64,000 bases of DNA. It comes from Phanerochaete sordida (lineage: Eukaryota; Basidiomycota; Agaricomycetes; Polyporales; Phanerochaetaceae). The notes beneath the pieces are model-generated. The model did no database searches, was not told the origin of the DNA, and was given only the letters and a program-made list of their open reading frames with translations. The stretch is from the NCBI GenBank assembly GCA_019973155.2, contig BPQB01000007.1, positions 248,001 to 312,000 on the forward strand, given 5' to 3'. The position numbers and the translations under genes are program-made. Shown here piece by piece: positions 1 through 11,074 of the stretch (within the stretch, counting starts at the first letter, position 1; each line of letters starts with the position of its first letter).

Positions 1-3000
1 GCGCTTGTGAAGCCCAAGGCTGGGGTATTCATCGACGAGATTACATCTCTTCTGGTGATTTGTACTCCGGTATCCGTCTTGCTTCTGGGTCTCTCAGCAT
101 CCCCAGCTGCCTCTGGCCACCCCGGCCACCGCGATATCAAGCTCTACGCCACCGAAATGTCCGTGCAGACAGAAGTCGAGATGTCATCTGTTGTCGGCAC
201 AGCCGACGGCCGAATTTTCATGTGCGGTCTGCAAGACGGCAGCCTATATGAACTGCATTACCAGGAGAAGGAGGGCTGGTTCGGCAAGCGAGTGCAGCTT
301 ATTAATCACTCGGTTGGAGGTGTGCAGAGCTTCCTGCCTATCCTGAGCACAACGAAGGCCGAAGGTGAGAGTGGCATCGCTCGAGAATATGAACTGCCAC
401 TGAACACCTTCAGACCGGATCGTTTCCCTCGTCTCCGATCTTTCGAGGAACTGTTTCTATGCGCTCACATCCAACAACTGTATCTCAGTCTACCGGACAG
501 CTGGCGAAAAGGCGGTCAACCACATCCAAACTCTTGCAAATCTATGCAAGGCTGCGCAAGACAAAGCTCCTGGGTCACCTGCTATCATTCCCCAAACGTT
601 CTCAATCTGCGCCTTGCATGCCATTCAGCCGGGTACATCACAAAATGACGTGCACCTAGTCGCTGTGACGAGCAATGGCTTGCGTCTATACTTCGCTCCC
701 GGAGCATCTGGCTACTACAACTACGGCTACTCGGCTGGGTCCTCCACCGGTGGACAACGACCACTTCAATTGGTCCACGTCAGGCTGCCCCCAGCCAATC
801 TTCTGCACCCTGACGAGCAGGCGCAAGCATTCCCGGCCGCGCTGCCCGGCTATGGCGCCCACCCAGGACAAACCGAACATACCCCTCGCCCGTTCATCGT
901 CAAAGAACTCGATAGCTCCTGCTACGAGGCTGGTTTATTGGTTGCCGCTCAGCCAGGGGACACAGACGGCACCGACTTCATTCTCTGTCTATCACCAGAC
1001 TTGACGAAGATAGGCACCTTCGGGCAAGTCAACGGGCCTCAAACTCAGCCTCAACCGCAGGCAGTCACCTATGGCACAGCTACTGGACCCCCACGGCCAC
1101 TGCTGACAGAATATGCGACTCTCCTCGCTATTCCAGGTCGTACCTGGGCTATGGCACCCGTTCCGAGACCGTCATTAGCAGCAGCTACGGATAGCCCACC
1201 TAACTCTCCTGCACCTTCCGTTCTGAACGAGCTTGCGCGGCAATTCTCCGAACCACCTCGCCAGTACATGATTCTGACCAACAGTGGACTTACTTTCCTC
1301 GCCAAACGCCGCGCCCTCGATTACTTGCGGGCGGTGATCGAGGACTTCCAGGTGGAGGGCAACGCGCAGCCTCTCATCCAGTTCAGAGACAGCTTTGGCC
1401 GCGACCAGACATGCGCCATGCTTCTCGCTATCGCGAGTGGCAACACATTCCTCGACCTCGGTGAACAATCTACTCTCGGTACGGTGATTACCGTCAGCGC
1501 GGAGCTTGCGACTGTGGCCAAGCAGGCTTTCTACGACTTCGGAGAGCGACCAATGTGGGCAGAGCGGACCACCTATGGCACAGGTTTGTTACATTCGCTG
1601 CATGGTCACTACTCCGCTTACAGTGCATAAAGGTGATGCCGCGACCTCGGGCACCGCGACCTTCAGTGGACGCAGGGAAGGTCTTGCGCTCTACTTCGGA
1701 CGTCTTGTGAGGCCAATATGGCTGGCAAAGGTCACCAAACCAGGGTACGAAACCTTATCCCTTTCACCACATCCGCACTAAATCCGTCTAGGGCAAATGG
1801 CCTGGCGGAATCCAATATTTCCGATGAGGTGCTCATCACCGTGCAGAAGAACCTGTACGCGCTGAAGGACTTCCTCGACAGGAATCCTCATCTCTTCCAT
1901 TCTGCGCCAGGGGACCACACTGGTGCCCGCGCAGCAGCGGCTACCGAGCAAGAGGCTTGGAAGGTGATACTTTCGACTACTATTATGTATCTTCGTATGC
2001 TGAACTCTGGATAGGCTGAGCAAAGCTCCGTCAGCCAACTGCTGAGCTTGCTAGGTCGTACGATCGAGGCAATCTCTTTTATCTTGCTACTCTCTGACCA
2101 CCGACTTGGGGAGCTTGTCTCGCAGTGCGTGTCTATACTTCGTCTCGTACCTCGCCATCCTAAATCTTCTTCACAGGTGCGAGCAATCCGTCCAGAAGCT
2201 CGTGACGTCCTTGTCCTACGAGCAGCTGATCACTTCGCAAGACGGCATAGCTGTCTCTCGTGCTTTGGTCAACGTCGTGATCAATCAACAGATTGGCCAG
2301 CAGATCAGCGTATGTGCTTGTTCAATGTTGAGACGGTCGTATGCTGACGTTATGGTAGGTCGATACCATCAGCGAGGTTTTGCAGCAGCGTTGTGGTTCG
2401 TTCTGCAGCACTGACGACGTCCTGCTATACAAAGCTAAGGAGAACGTGCGAAAGGCTGTTGAGACTCGCAACCCTGCGGAGCAGCAGAAATGGTTGTCGG
2501 AATCCTTGAGGTAATGACCAGGAGCTGTTTTCATCAACTCTGTTAATCTTGTGTTCTACAGGCTGTTTATCAAGGGCGCGCGGATATTGGACATCGAGAA
2601 ACTGCGAGAGACCGTCGGTGACTATCAGCACCTTCGGTACGCCAAGGGTGCCGTCGAGCTACCGCTCTACTGCGCCCAGATATTCGACGACGGCCAGGGA
2701 GCTGAGTACTGGGGCGCTGGCTGTCCAGCAAACGATCCTCGCGCGGAACACTGGCATCGCCGACAAAACTGTTACGACCTCGTGCTGGACTCGCTAGAGC
2801 AGTTCGAAGACCTCGCGAAGAAGACGCCATCGGACGACCTCGAGGCTGTACGGACGCATGCATACGCCCTGGCGTTCGCCAGCGAGGACGAGATGTTCCA
2901 CTCGACGCTCTACGACTGGCTCATCCAGCGCGGTCTCGCCGACGAGCTGCTCGAGATGCGGCCCGTCTACCTCGAGGCGCACCTCAGGAGGGAACCGATC

Positions 3001-4146
3001 ACCGTGCAGAAGTATCAACTGCTCTGGCAGTTCTACGTCAAAGACGGCCAGCCTCTGCGGGCTGCTGAGGTGCTCGGCGCGTTGGCTGAGTCAACCGAGT
3101 ACGTACATATTGTTTTGTTCCTCGCGTCCAACTGACTCACAACGAGCAGGTTCAACCTTTCGCTTGAGGAACGTCTCGAATACCTCACGCTTGCTGTTGG
3201 CAACGCCAAGTCACATCCTGTCTCCACCATGGGCGCACACGAAGCCGCCATCTCCTTTTTGACCGACCTTGAGGAAAAGCTCGAGGTTGCACAGGTGCAG
3301 TTAGAGATCTACCACACGCTGCTGCCACAGGCAGGCCGGGAGGATGGTGCCAAGATTCAGCTGCTCAGCAAGCAGCTGTTCAACATCACCGAGGTGCGTC
3401 TCACGTGAGCGGTGGCCAACTCTAGTGCTTATGCTGTCTGTAGCTGTACCAACTCTTCGCCGGACCGTTCGATCTCCCCGTGATCAAGCTGCTCATCTTC
3501 CACGTATCGGGACACCGCGACGAGGCGCTCGTTAAGCCTATCTGGAACCGCATCGTCGAAGAGGGTACGCTTGTTCCGTGGGCATGCAAGCAGCGTCTGA
3601 CATTCACCTCAGCTGCGGACAACGCCGACCCCAAGGTCGCTGCTGACCAGATCATGTCGAAGGTCATGCCTCTGGGACAGCGCTTCTACCCCTCAGACAG
3701 CGCGTTCCCCACACGCCATGTCTCGTCGCTGCTCGTGCGCTTTGCGTTGACGCACAAGGGCTCCCTACCGCACGGCTGGGCGCCGCGGATATTGATCCAA
3801 TGCGGCGTACCATACCACGAGGTGTGGGATCTCTTCCACGAGATGTATGAGTCGCAGGTACGCTGTCTCTCTGTCTCGCACACGCACCAACGCTGACCCC
3901 TGCATCCAGATACCCCCGTTCAACGACCAGGCAAACGTGCAGGCGGTCTCGTCCGACATCGCGGTGCTGCTCACAGACTGGCTCGAGGACCTCAAGCGGC
4001 CGGGCTCGCTCGCTTCGCGCGGGGAGTTCCCCGTGTACCGGATAGACCAGGCGGTCGACCAGTACGTGAACGAGCTCCAGCCTGGGCGGACAGACACGAA
4101 GGCGCTGTACGAGGCCGTCAAACGGCAGCTTCGGCGCAACTGGTAG
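1..4146 (+). CDS. NUP170: Nucleoporin NUP155/NUP170 family (5' partial)
   Basis: Large inner-ring nucleoporin that links the nuclear pore scaffold to the pore membrane. The first codons read ALVKPKAGVFIDEI and continue into the beta-propeller region (ICTPVSVLLLG, DGRIFMCGLQDGSLYEL), typical of the Nucleoporin_N domain; the start codon lies before the window. After an intron near 366-415 the reading resumes with DRIVSLVSDLSRNCFYAL. The second half (about 1.8-4.1 kb) is the alpha-helical Nup133/Nup155-like C-terminal domain, split into many short exons (for example 2551 onward, 3166 onward, 3480 onward). The last exon ends with RQLRRNW and TAG at 4144-4146. It converges with the RING-CH gene, with 142 bp between stop codons. 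Family assignment is firm; internal exon borders are approximate. Confidence 0.9.
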
Positions 4147-4288
4147 CGGCTCGGCGTGTATGATACCTGTCCTAGAGTGCGCCCCGGGTTCTATTCTGAG
4201 TATCTTGGCATCGATGGACTATCCAGTATTATTCAAAAGATTCCAGCTTGACAGAGCGTTCGGATATAATAGTCAGGGTGCTACAGAA

Positions 4289-5252
4289 TTATGAGACCTC
4301 CAAGATGGCGTCTTCTGCGCGAAGCAGGAGCCGCTTCACCGTCCGCTCGGTGAGTTGGTATACTTTCCACAACGCGCTTTCCTGGGGTTGGTCAAGTCAC
4401 ATATGAAGACGTGCGCAAACGCTTACCGGGCTGCACCAATAACGACGGCTGTGAGCAGAACGAGGGTCATAAGGTCGGACGCGTTCCGGCCAGACCGGCG
4501 GAGCCGGACGCGGAGCCAGTGCGTGATGGGGAACGGCAGCGACCAGAGCAGGTTGAGCAGCGAGCCCGCGCCGACAGTAGGGAGGCCGAGCAGCAGCCTG
4601 CGCGCGAAGCGGCCGAGGAGCGTCGGCGGGCGGCGCGGCGCGGGGTAGCGCAGCTTGCCACCGCGCGCCTTGAGGAGGCGCGGCTCGTCGCAGCCCGTGT
4701 CCGCGAGGACGCAGACGGCGGTGCGGATGACCTCGCGGAAGGTCTCCCAGGGGTAGACGAAGACGTACGAGTCTTCGCCCGTCCCCGAGATCAGCCATGT
4801 CGTGACGAAGGAGGAGAGGAAGAGCAGCAGCGTGAAGGCGACGCCGGAGAGCAGCCCGACGGCGACTGCGGGGAGGTCAGGCGGCAGGTCCGATGCGAGG
4901 ACGGCATACGCACTGGGATTGCTGGCTATGCCCGCGACCTGTGTCCGGGCGAAGCGGTAGTGGTACCCGCACTGTGGACAGCGGTAGAAGGCACTGTTGG
5001 ACGTCGAAGAGTTGCGCCAGCGGTGGAGGCACTTGACATGCACGTACTGGAACGACTTAACGACGACCGGGTGTCACAGCAGAGAGTGCTCGTGCTTACG
5101 CTGACAGAGCCCTTGCACAGACATGGGCGAATGAGCCTGCCAAGCTCAGGGTCCTCGCCGTCGAGGCATATGCGACACTGGGGGGCGTCGTCTGCCTGGT
5201 TGTCCCCGCCACCAGTGTCATTCGGAGTCGCTGCTGCTGGTTCGTCGGGCAT
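4289..5252 (-). CDS. RING-CH (MARCH-type) membrane E3 ubiquitin ligase
   Basis: Three exons fit cleanly: 5100-5252, 4427-5046 and 4289-4376, giving 286 residues in frame. The N-terminal half carries a RING-variant zinc finger (CRICLDGEDPELGRLIRPCLCKGS, shown in parts: CRICLDGE, CLCKGSVS, YVHVKCLHRW, CPQCGYHY), with the C4HC3 order of MARCH/Doa10-like ligases. Two or more hydrophobic segments follow (around LLSGVAFTLLLFLSSFV and the LLNLLWSLPFPITHWL region), so it is probably an integral membrane ligase acting in the ER or endomembranes. The last exon uses the acceptor AAAG before CGCGTTG, which keeps the ALWKVYQL reading and ends ILEVS. It is divergent from the carrier gene, 245 bp between start codons. 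Substrates are unknown. Confidence 0.85.
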
Positions 5253-5497
5253 GGCAAGTAAAAGAGGGTCAAATTTGTGTCCAGCGGTGGATGGAGGTGC
5301 CAGTGTGAGCGGTGTCTACGCTGCCATCCCGCGGCCGTGCACGATCGAACGCCGCGGAACGGGAGAGCGCCCGACACGTCTGGCGTCGGCGCGCCACGTG
5401 CCCACAGCGCGCCCAACGGTCATACCGAGCTCCAAGAACGCGAGCACGGCGAGGCCTCTTGCTTCCACCCGGCTCTGTGCTTGTCAAGCTCGCAGAG

Positions 5498-7032
5498 ATG
5501 GCAGATCCCAGCGACAGCGGGCACGTACGCCTCATCGGGGCCCTCGCCGGCGTTGGCAGCGGTCAGTCACCCACCGTCCAGGTGTGCATCTATCATAGTT
5601 TCCGCGCTCACACCGTGCACGTATGGTTTGGCTAGGTCTCACAAAGGTACTGGATGGCGGCTAGCTCTCCGTCTCAGCACACCATGTGACATATTTCCCA
5701 GGTCGCAGTCGGCCACGGGTACGCGTGCATGCTACCTCCCGCTTGGTGAGCGCAGGATCTTCCACACCATGCTACATATCGCTGATGACGATGTACATCT
5801 TGGCAGATGTGAGCCAGGGTAACGCAACAAAAAATGTAGATTTGACACGGTCAAGACGCGTCTACAGTGCTCGCCGCCGGGCACGTACCGCGGCGCCATC
5901 GACTGCATGGTCCGGATCGTCCGCAACGAGGTCCGTGTCTTGTTGGCGGGACACCTCCACGCCGATGCTAAAGCACCCGCGGCAGTCCGTCTTCGCGCTG
6001 TACAAGGGCGCCACGCCGCCCGCGGTCGGCTGGGCGGCCATCGACTCCGTGCTGCTGGGCTCGCTGCACAACTACCGCCTGTTCCTCATCCGGCACCGCT
6101 TCACGGAGGGCGTGCCCGGGTCGGACGCACAGCGGCTGACGCTCGTGGGGCACGGCCTCGCGGGCTTCGGCGCGGGGCTCACGAGGTGCGGCGCGCGCTG
6201 TGTGGCAACCGTCCGTCTGCTCACGTCCGCGCTGGCAGCTCGGTCCTCGCGACGCCCATGGAGCATCTGAAGAGTAAGCGTCCGCGTGCGGTGGCGGCGG
6301 GGAGACGCGCTGACGGGTGCAGTCAAGCTGCAGATGCAGATGCAGCGTGCGGTCGCGGACAGGCAGTACAAGGGCCCGATTGACTGCGCGCGACAGATCG
6401 TCCGGAACCAGGGCGCGCTTGCTCTCTGGACGGGCTTCAGCGGCAGCATGCTGTTCAGAGCCAACTTCCTGTGGATGTTCCTCTCATTTGAGGCCAGTTT
6501 CTCTGCCTACTCTTCTCGAAATGTATATTGATGCGGGCATGCGATGGCCAGGCACTCATGCGGGCGTTCACCAAACTCAACGGGACCCCGTACCAAATGA
6601 CCACGGGGACCGCCAACTTCCTGTCCGGCGGAATCGCATCGTTCGCCTTCTGGTTCATGGCGATTCCCGCCGACAACATCAAAAAGTAAGCGTACTCAGC
6701 CGACTTGGATGGCTGAAGCTGACACTACCTGCAGTCGCATGATGGCGATTCCCCACACCGAGCCACGGCCGAGCTTCAAGGGCACCGTTCGATACATTTA
6801 CACGACCGCGGGAGCTCGCGGGTTCTTCGCGGGGCTGACACCGTGTCTGCTACGAGCATTCCCGTCCAACGCGTGCGCATTCTATGTGTACGAAGGCCTC
6901 ATGAGGACATTCAAAGCAGAAAAGGTGCAGAGTCCTCCGCATCGTCCATGCCTCCATGCTCATCGCGTATCGATAGACTCGCCAATAGAGTGTCGGCGAG
7001 CTCAGGAATTTCGGACGTACACCCTCAGATAG
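5498..7032 (+). CDS. Mitochondrial carrier (SLC25 family) with two microexons
   Basis: Inner-membrane solute carrier built of three two-helix repeats. The first repeat signature reads GFDTVKTRLQ, so the usual Pro of PxDxxK is Gly here. The second repeat region holds PMEHLKxKLQMQ and YKGPIDCARQIV, the third PADNIK and YKG-like FKGTVRYIY, ending FYVYEGLMRTF. I read exon 1 as 5498-5561, then an 11-nt exon (5636-5646), a 17-nt exon (5702-5718) and an exon starting at 5840; these join in one frame as GSG-LTK-VAVGH-GFDTVK. Substrate cannot be named: ornithine/carnitine-like (ORT/CRC/YMC) carriers are the nearest impression. The 3' end is less certain; the frame stays open to TAG at 7030-7032, but the last ~100 nt look less conserved and may contain another intron. 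Confidence 0.83.
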
Positions 7033-7138
7033 ACCACGCCTAGTGTTTCGATGCTCGTAGGGCACCATTGCTCGGTGTATACCCCCACTCCAAATAGAAT
7101 TGCATCAACCGAGGAGCTATCCAATCCCATGTCACGCA

Positions 7139-8998
7139 TCAGCCCCACCGCTTCTGCACCCACCCGAGCAGCCCGCGCCTCTGTCCCTCGAGCCGTGCGA
7201 GATCGTCGTCCGCGAGCGTGATCGTCTTCTCGAAGAGGCCCTCGAGCCCCGTCGGCTCCTCGCGCGGGAAGAAGCGCTGCGGGCGCAGGAGCACGTCGCC
7301 ATTGTGTGCGCGCACGTCCTGGCGCGGCCGGCGCGCGGGGTGGATCGGCGACCAGTCCATCGCGTCCGGGTCGCGCTCGCGCTCGTCGTCGTCGTCGTCC
7401 ATCGGCTCGTCCGCGTCCATCGCGGCGTCCTCGTCCATCGCGTCTGGCGCGTACTGCGCGTGCCCGTTCGCGTGTCCGTTCTGCTGCTGCTGCGCGAAGG
7501 AGGGCATGCCGAAGACGGGGCTCTGCGTGCCGTGGCGCCCCGAGCCCCCGAGTATCGGGTTGTTCGAGAGCGTCAGCGTGGATAGCAGGTCGGGCGCGTC
7601 GATGGCTGGTGTCTGTTGTCGTGACGTCGGGGTGGAGGCGAAGTCGGAGGGTGGGAGGGAGGGACGGTAGGAGAACTGCTGCATGAGACGGACTGAGGGC
7701 GGGCGGTCTATGCGGAGGACCATTGCTGAACGTAGCAAGACCTTTGCGCGGACATCAGCTTGATGACACGTAGGTAAAATGGCATTGCACGTACGCTTAG
7801 CTCTAGCAAGACTGTTAATGCGAAGTACCACTGGGATCTTCGAAGAGAAAATGGTAGAGGCGATGTTGTAATTTGTACGCGATAGAACTCTGCCCAGCCC
7901 AGCCTGAATGTCGATATTGACCAGAGCAAGGCCGTGACGAAGCGGAAGAACCATACTAGGCTCTGCAAGATCTGAGATACAGGTCAGTAAGAGGACTCAA
8001 GCACTGACACAGGAAAGGCATACGTTGTATTCTCGTTTTCGCCTCAAGCGTACCTCCCGACCTTGTAACTGTGAACGACGAAATGTAGCGTATCTTGGAT
8101 CCCAGGCAGTCCATACGATAGACAAAAAGGCGATAATAGGCGCAGCGATCCGTAATGTTGGTGGAACCTGCAATGGAGCGTATCCAGCGAGTGCTGCCCG
8201 GTCCCTATAAGTCCGAGCTTATCCCCAGTGAAGAAAGACGTTACGCACCACACGCGTAACATGATAATACAAGAGCCAGTGTTGAGGCCCATAATACACC
8301 TCTTATTTTCCAGTACACCAAGTCCTTCTCCAGTGCCGCTCTTTGTAGCTGCGTTTGACTACCAGAGCTCTGTTTTTGTCGTTCTCTGCCCTTTCCCTTG
8401 CTGTTCTTCAGGAGGACACCGAGAGCATTTGTACGCGCCATGTCGTCGCGTCGCTTGATCTCTTCCTCAACAGCGGGCAGACAGTTGGCGCAGATTGGGG
8501 GATAGCGTCTTTCGAGGGAAGCGCGGTAGGCGGGGAGCTGTTCAGACAGCTGGGAGTACGTTGGGGCCTATGAGTGTTTGAGAAGGACGCCTCTACGCTT
8601 TGAGATTGAAGCCACCTACGTCCGGAGAGGGGAGGTAGTTGGCAAGGAGGTTGTGTAGCAGCGTCTGATTGGTCTGGCATGTATGGCAGAACACGGTTGT
8701 CCCATATGACACCGGTAGTCTGTCTTTCCGGGGCGAGGCTTTGCACGCAGAGGGTACACAAGTCAGTCTCCGCTTCTGACCCACAGACAACGTGCAGCTG
8801 ACCTCGTCTGGCGAACGAGCGCGTGTTTAGGCTCTCGTCGTGCATGGCAGGGTCGTCGGACATGATTTCGCCATGTGCGTCATAGCGATTCCAGCAGCTG
8901 CAGTGTGGGCAACGAAAGGAGCGAGGGTCCTTCGGAAGTACATCCGAGTTGCAGAAGAAGCATGTCTGGCGAGTGGGCCGGCGAAGGAGCTTCGACAT
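7139..8998 (-). CDS. IMA1: IMA1 inner nuclear membrane protein
   Basis: Homologue of fission yeast Ima1 / human SAMP1 (TMEM201), an inner nuclear membrane protein coupling the envelope to cytoskeleton and heterochromatin. The start MSKLLRRPTRQTCFFC at 8998 leads straight into the Ima1 N-terminal zinc-binding domain: CFFCNSDV, FRCPHCSCWNRYD, AHGEI, then VCGSE, LCTLCVQS and FCHTCQTNQTLL. Downstream exons give several hydrophobic segments (for example VLWASTLALVLSCYAC and LVWFFRFVTALLWSI). The last exon (about 7139-7730) encodes a Ser/Pro-rich and acidic tail (DEDAAMDADEPMDDDDDE) ending LLGWVQKRWG. Internal intron positions were not all resolved. It converges with the mitochondrial carrier (106 bp between stops) and diverges from the SNAPC1-like gene. 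Confidence 0.85.
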
Positions 8999-9308
8999 TA
9001 ATAGCGGGGTGAATGCGGCTGGGCAGGATGAGGGTCGTCGGGCGCGAAGCAGGGGGAGAGGGAAGCCGTCGTAGAGTGACCAAAGACTCGAGGCGCAGGA
9101 TATATGACTGCAGCGAGGACGGCTGACTGTGGCTGGGGTCTTGGCGGGGAGAGGGAGAGAGCGAGGAGGACAAGCGCCACGAACCAGGCCAAGCCACGGG
9201 CCAATGCCATTGTGGCGCCCACGTGGCCCGTGCATGCCTCACGCGCGGCGGCCCTGCTTTGTCCTCAGCCTGCCCTCCTGTCCGATGCCGCCGAGCCTTC
9301 TGGCGCCA
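8999..9308. promoter_or_regulatory. Shared divergent promoter, IMA1 / SNAPC1-like
   Basis: A 310-bp GC-rich interval between two start codons on opposite strands. No TATA box or other clear element was seen. Confidence 0.4.
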
Positions 9309-10736
9309 TGTCGACCGCCCCTGCACCCTCGGTGACACGAGGCGAGATCCTCCTCCAACCGTCCTACTTCACTTCCTCGCTCTTTGTCGACCCTCTCCGC
9401 GAGGACATCGCCCAGCTCGTTCAAGTCTTTGCCCAGGCCTTCCTGCTGCCAAAACAGCGTAGTCAGCCAGATGTGGCCCAGCCAGACGACGATATAGTCA
9501 TGGGTCCTGTGGTCGACGCGTTGCGTCCTCGCGAGTCCCAGCCTACCACGTCTGTGGACCCAGTTTCGAAGCCTTTCGCCTTCTTCAAGATGCTCTGGAG
9601 GGACTTCGGGTGGTCCTGGTTCCACTTCAAGGTGTTGGACGGTAGAGCAAGAGAGGTGTTCATCAGAGTAGTTCTTCGGTGCTTTTCTGGCAAGTCCTGC
9701 CCAAATGTCTTCCCGCCTCGATGCTCAAGAGTATCCAGAATACTTCATTGAAGATGTAAATCCGCTCGCTCAGACTGTAGCGTTGTTCGGAATGTATACT
9801 TTCTTCATGACACAACCTACCGATTCCACACCACCACTACACGCTGTGAAGCATATACCACTGCCTCTCGGTACGTGCAGCGGCCTTCCATGTACAATTA
9901 GTTCTCGCTGACGTCTGGAAGACACGTACAACACACTGCTTGAACTGCCCACCCATCTGGTGGAGCCTCATCTTCATCCATTGCAGCCTTACGCAGCTCA
10001 CCTGCTACAGACGTTGTTGTCGGCTCAAGCTTTTCATATATTGCCCAAGTCTTCGCTGCGGGCACAGAATCCGAGTGATATTCCAAGAGAACGCTTCGTA
10101 GAGGACACTGCAGAGACACCGACAGAGGCTACGGCCAAGAAGAAAGGACGTCCCTCCAGACGTGACAAAGCGCGAAAGGCCAAGGATGCGGTCGCCGCTT
10201 TGGACCGCTGGCTGGACAAGAGCACGTACACCTACCCAGAGACCGCGCACGGTGTGGGCGAGGGCTCGGCGCATGATCCGCCGAAGACGACGCACACGCT
10301 CATCTCGCACCCCCCGGCTGCGTCACGGGCGATCTACAGCATGGAGAAAAGCAGCCTGCTGAACGTCATCGACCCTCCGGGCAGCGCGCTGCAGATTGTT
10401 GCTGCGGGGCCAGACGCGTCCGCGTCGCGACAGCCAGTGCCGGGCGTGGATCCCATCGATGCGGGCGCGCGCCAAGGCGGTGGGGATCCGCGGGAGCGCG
10501 AGGCCCTGGCGCGCGCGAATGACGCAGTGCTCGCGAGGCTGAAGAAGATCGACGAGATGGCTGCGGAACGCGGGCTCGAGGTCGGCGGCGAGGGCGGTGA
10601 GAAAACGGGGCTCGCCAGGGTCGAGCGCGCCGTCAGGGAGTTCCAGGGTGGGAAGGGTGGCAGCCGGGGCGGCATCCTGAGCTTGTTGGAAGGGGCGGGG
10701 TTGGAGGGTGCCGGCGGGCAGCGCGAGGCGGGCTGA
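9309..10736 (+). CDS. SNAPC1 (SNAP43)-like snRNA transcription factor subunit
   Basis: The N-terminal half resembles the SNAPC1/SNAP43 domain, a subunit of the snRNA-activating complex for RNA polymerase II/III snRNA promoters. Supporting features are an initial helix (LREDIAQLVQVFAQAF), then FAFFKMLWRDFGWSWFHF (compare the F..LW....F pattern of the family), then PLAQTVALFGMYTFFMTQP where human SNAPC1 has a similar LYLLYGLYNTQ block, and a HIPLPL segment. The C-terminal part is low complexity: a basic stretch (AKKKGRPSRRDKARKAKD) and a Gly/Glu-rich tail ending QREAG at 10736. ATG at 9309 (MSTAPAPSVTRGEIL) is chosen because the upstream frame lacks conserved sequence. Introns lie near 9690 and 9870-9930. 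The assignment rests on pattern memory, not alignment. Confidence 0.6.
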
Positions 10737-11074
10737 TAGGCGGGTGCATTACGTGGGTGGGGCAGCTTGTACCTTTGGCGAGCGAGTGCGATGTCGTCAA
10801 GTGTAGTAAAATATTTTCACTCGCGCTGAGGCCGGTGAGATTGCCGCCTGTTGCTGTGGAGAGAAGGGTCGGCCAACGGCCCAACGCGTTCGATTGTTTC
10901 TCGCTTGGGCGCCTCCCGCTTTGTTACACTCCCCCTCCCACCGTCATCTCTTCCCCCCTTGTACTATCTTCTTCCGTTCCGTCCCCTACTTTTCCTTGAT
11001 ACCACTAGCCTGCTTGGCCCACTTTCCTTCACCCACCACTCTTTCGTCCCGATCCTCCTCCATACGACTCCACG
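10737..11074 (+). promoter_or_regulatory. KRE6/SKN1 promoter region
   Basis: A 338-bp interval. Roughly 10915-11070 is strongly pyrimidine-rich on the plus strand, a common core-promoter or 5'-UTR feature of well-expressed fungal genes. No clear TATA box close to the start. Confidence 0.4.

Noticed and set aside
4411..5598. 395-codon plus-strand open frame
   Set aside because: It is antisense to the RING-CH gene, whose minus-strand reading has a proper zinc finger, membrane helices and splice sites. The plus-strand translation is Arg/Glu/Ala low-complexity typical of GC-rich shadow frames.
7369..7440. CGTCGTC-type simple repeat
   Set aside because: It is coding: it encodes the acidic Asp-rich tail of IMA1 on the minus strand.
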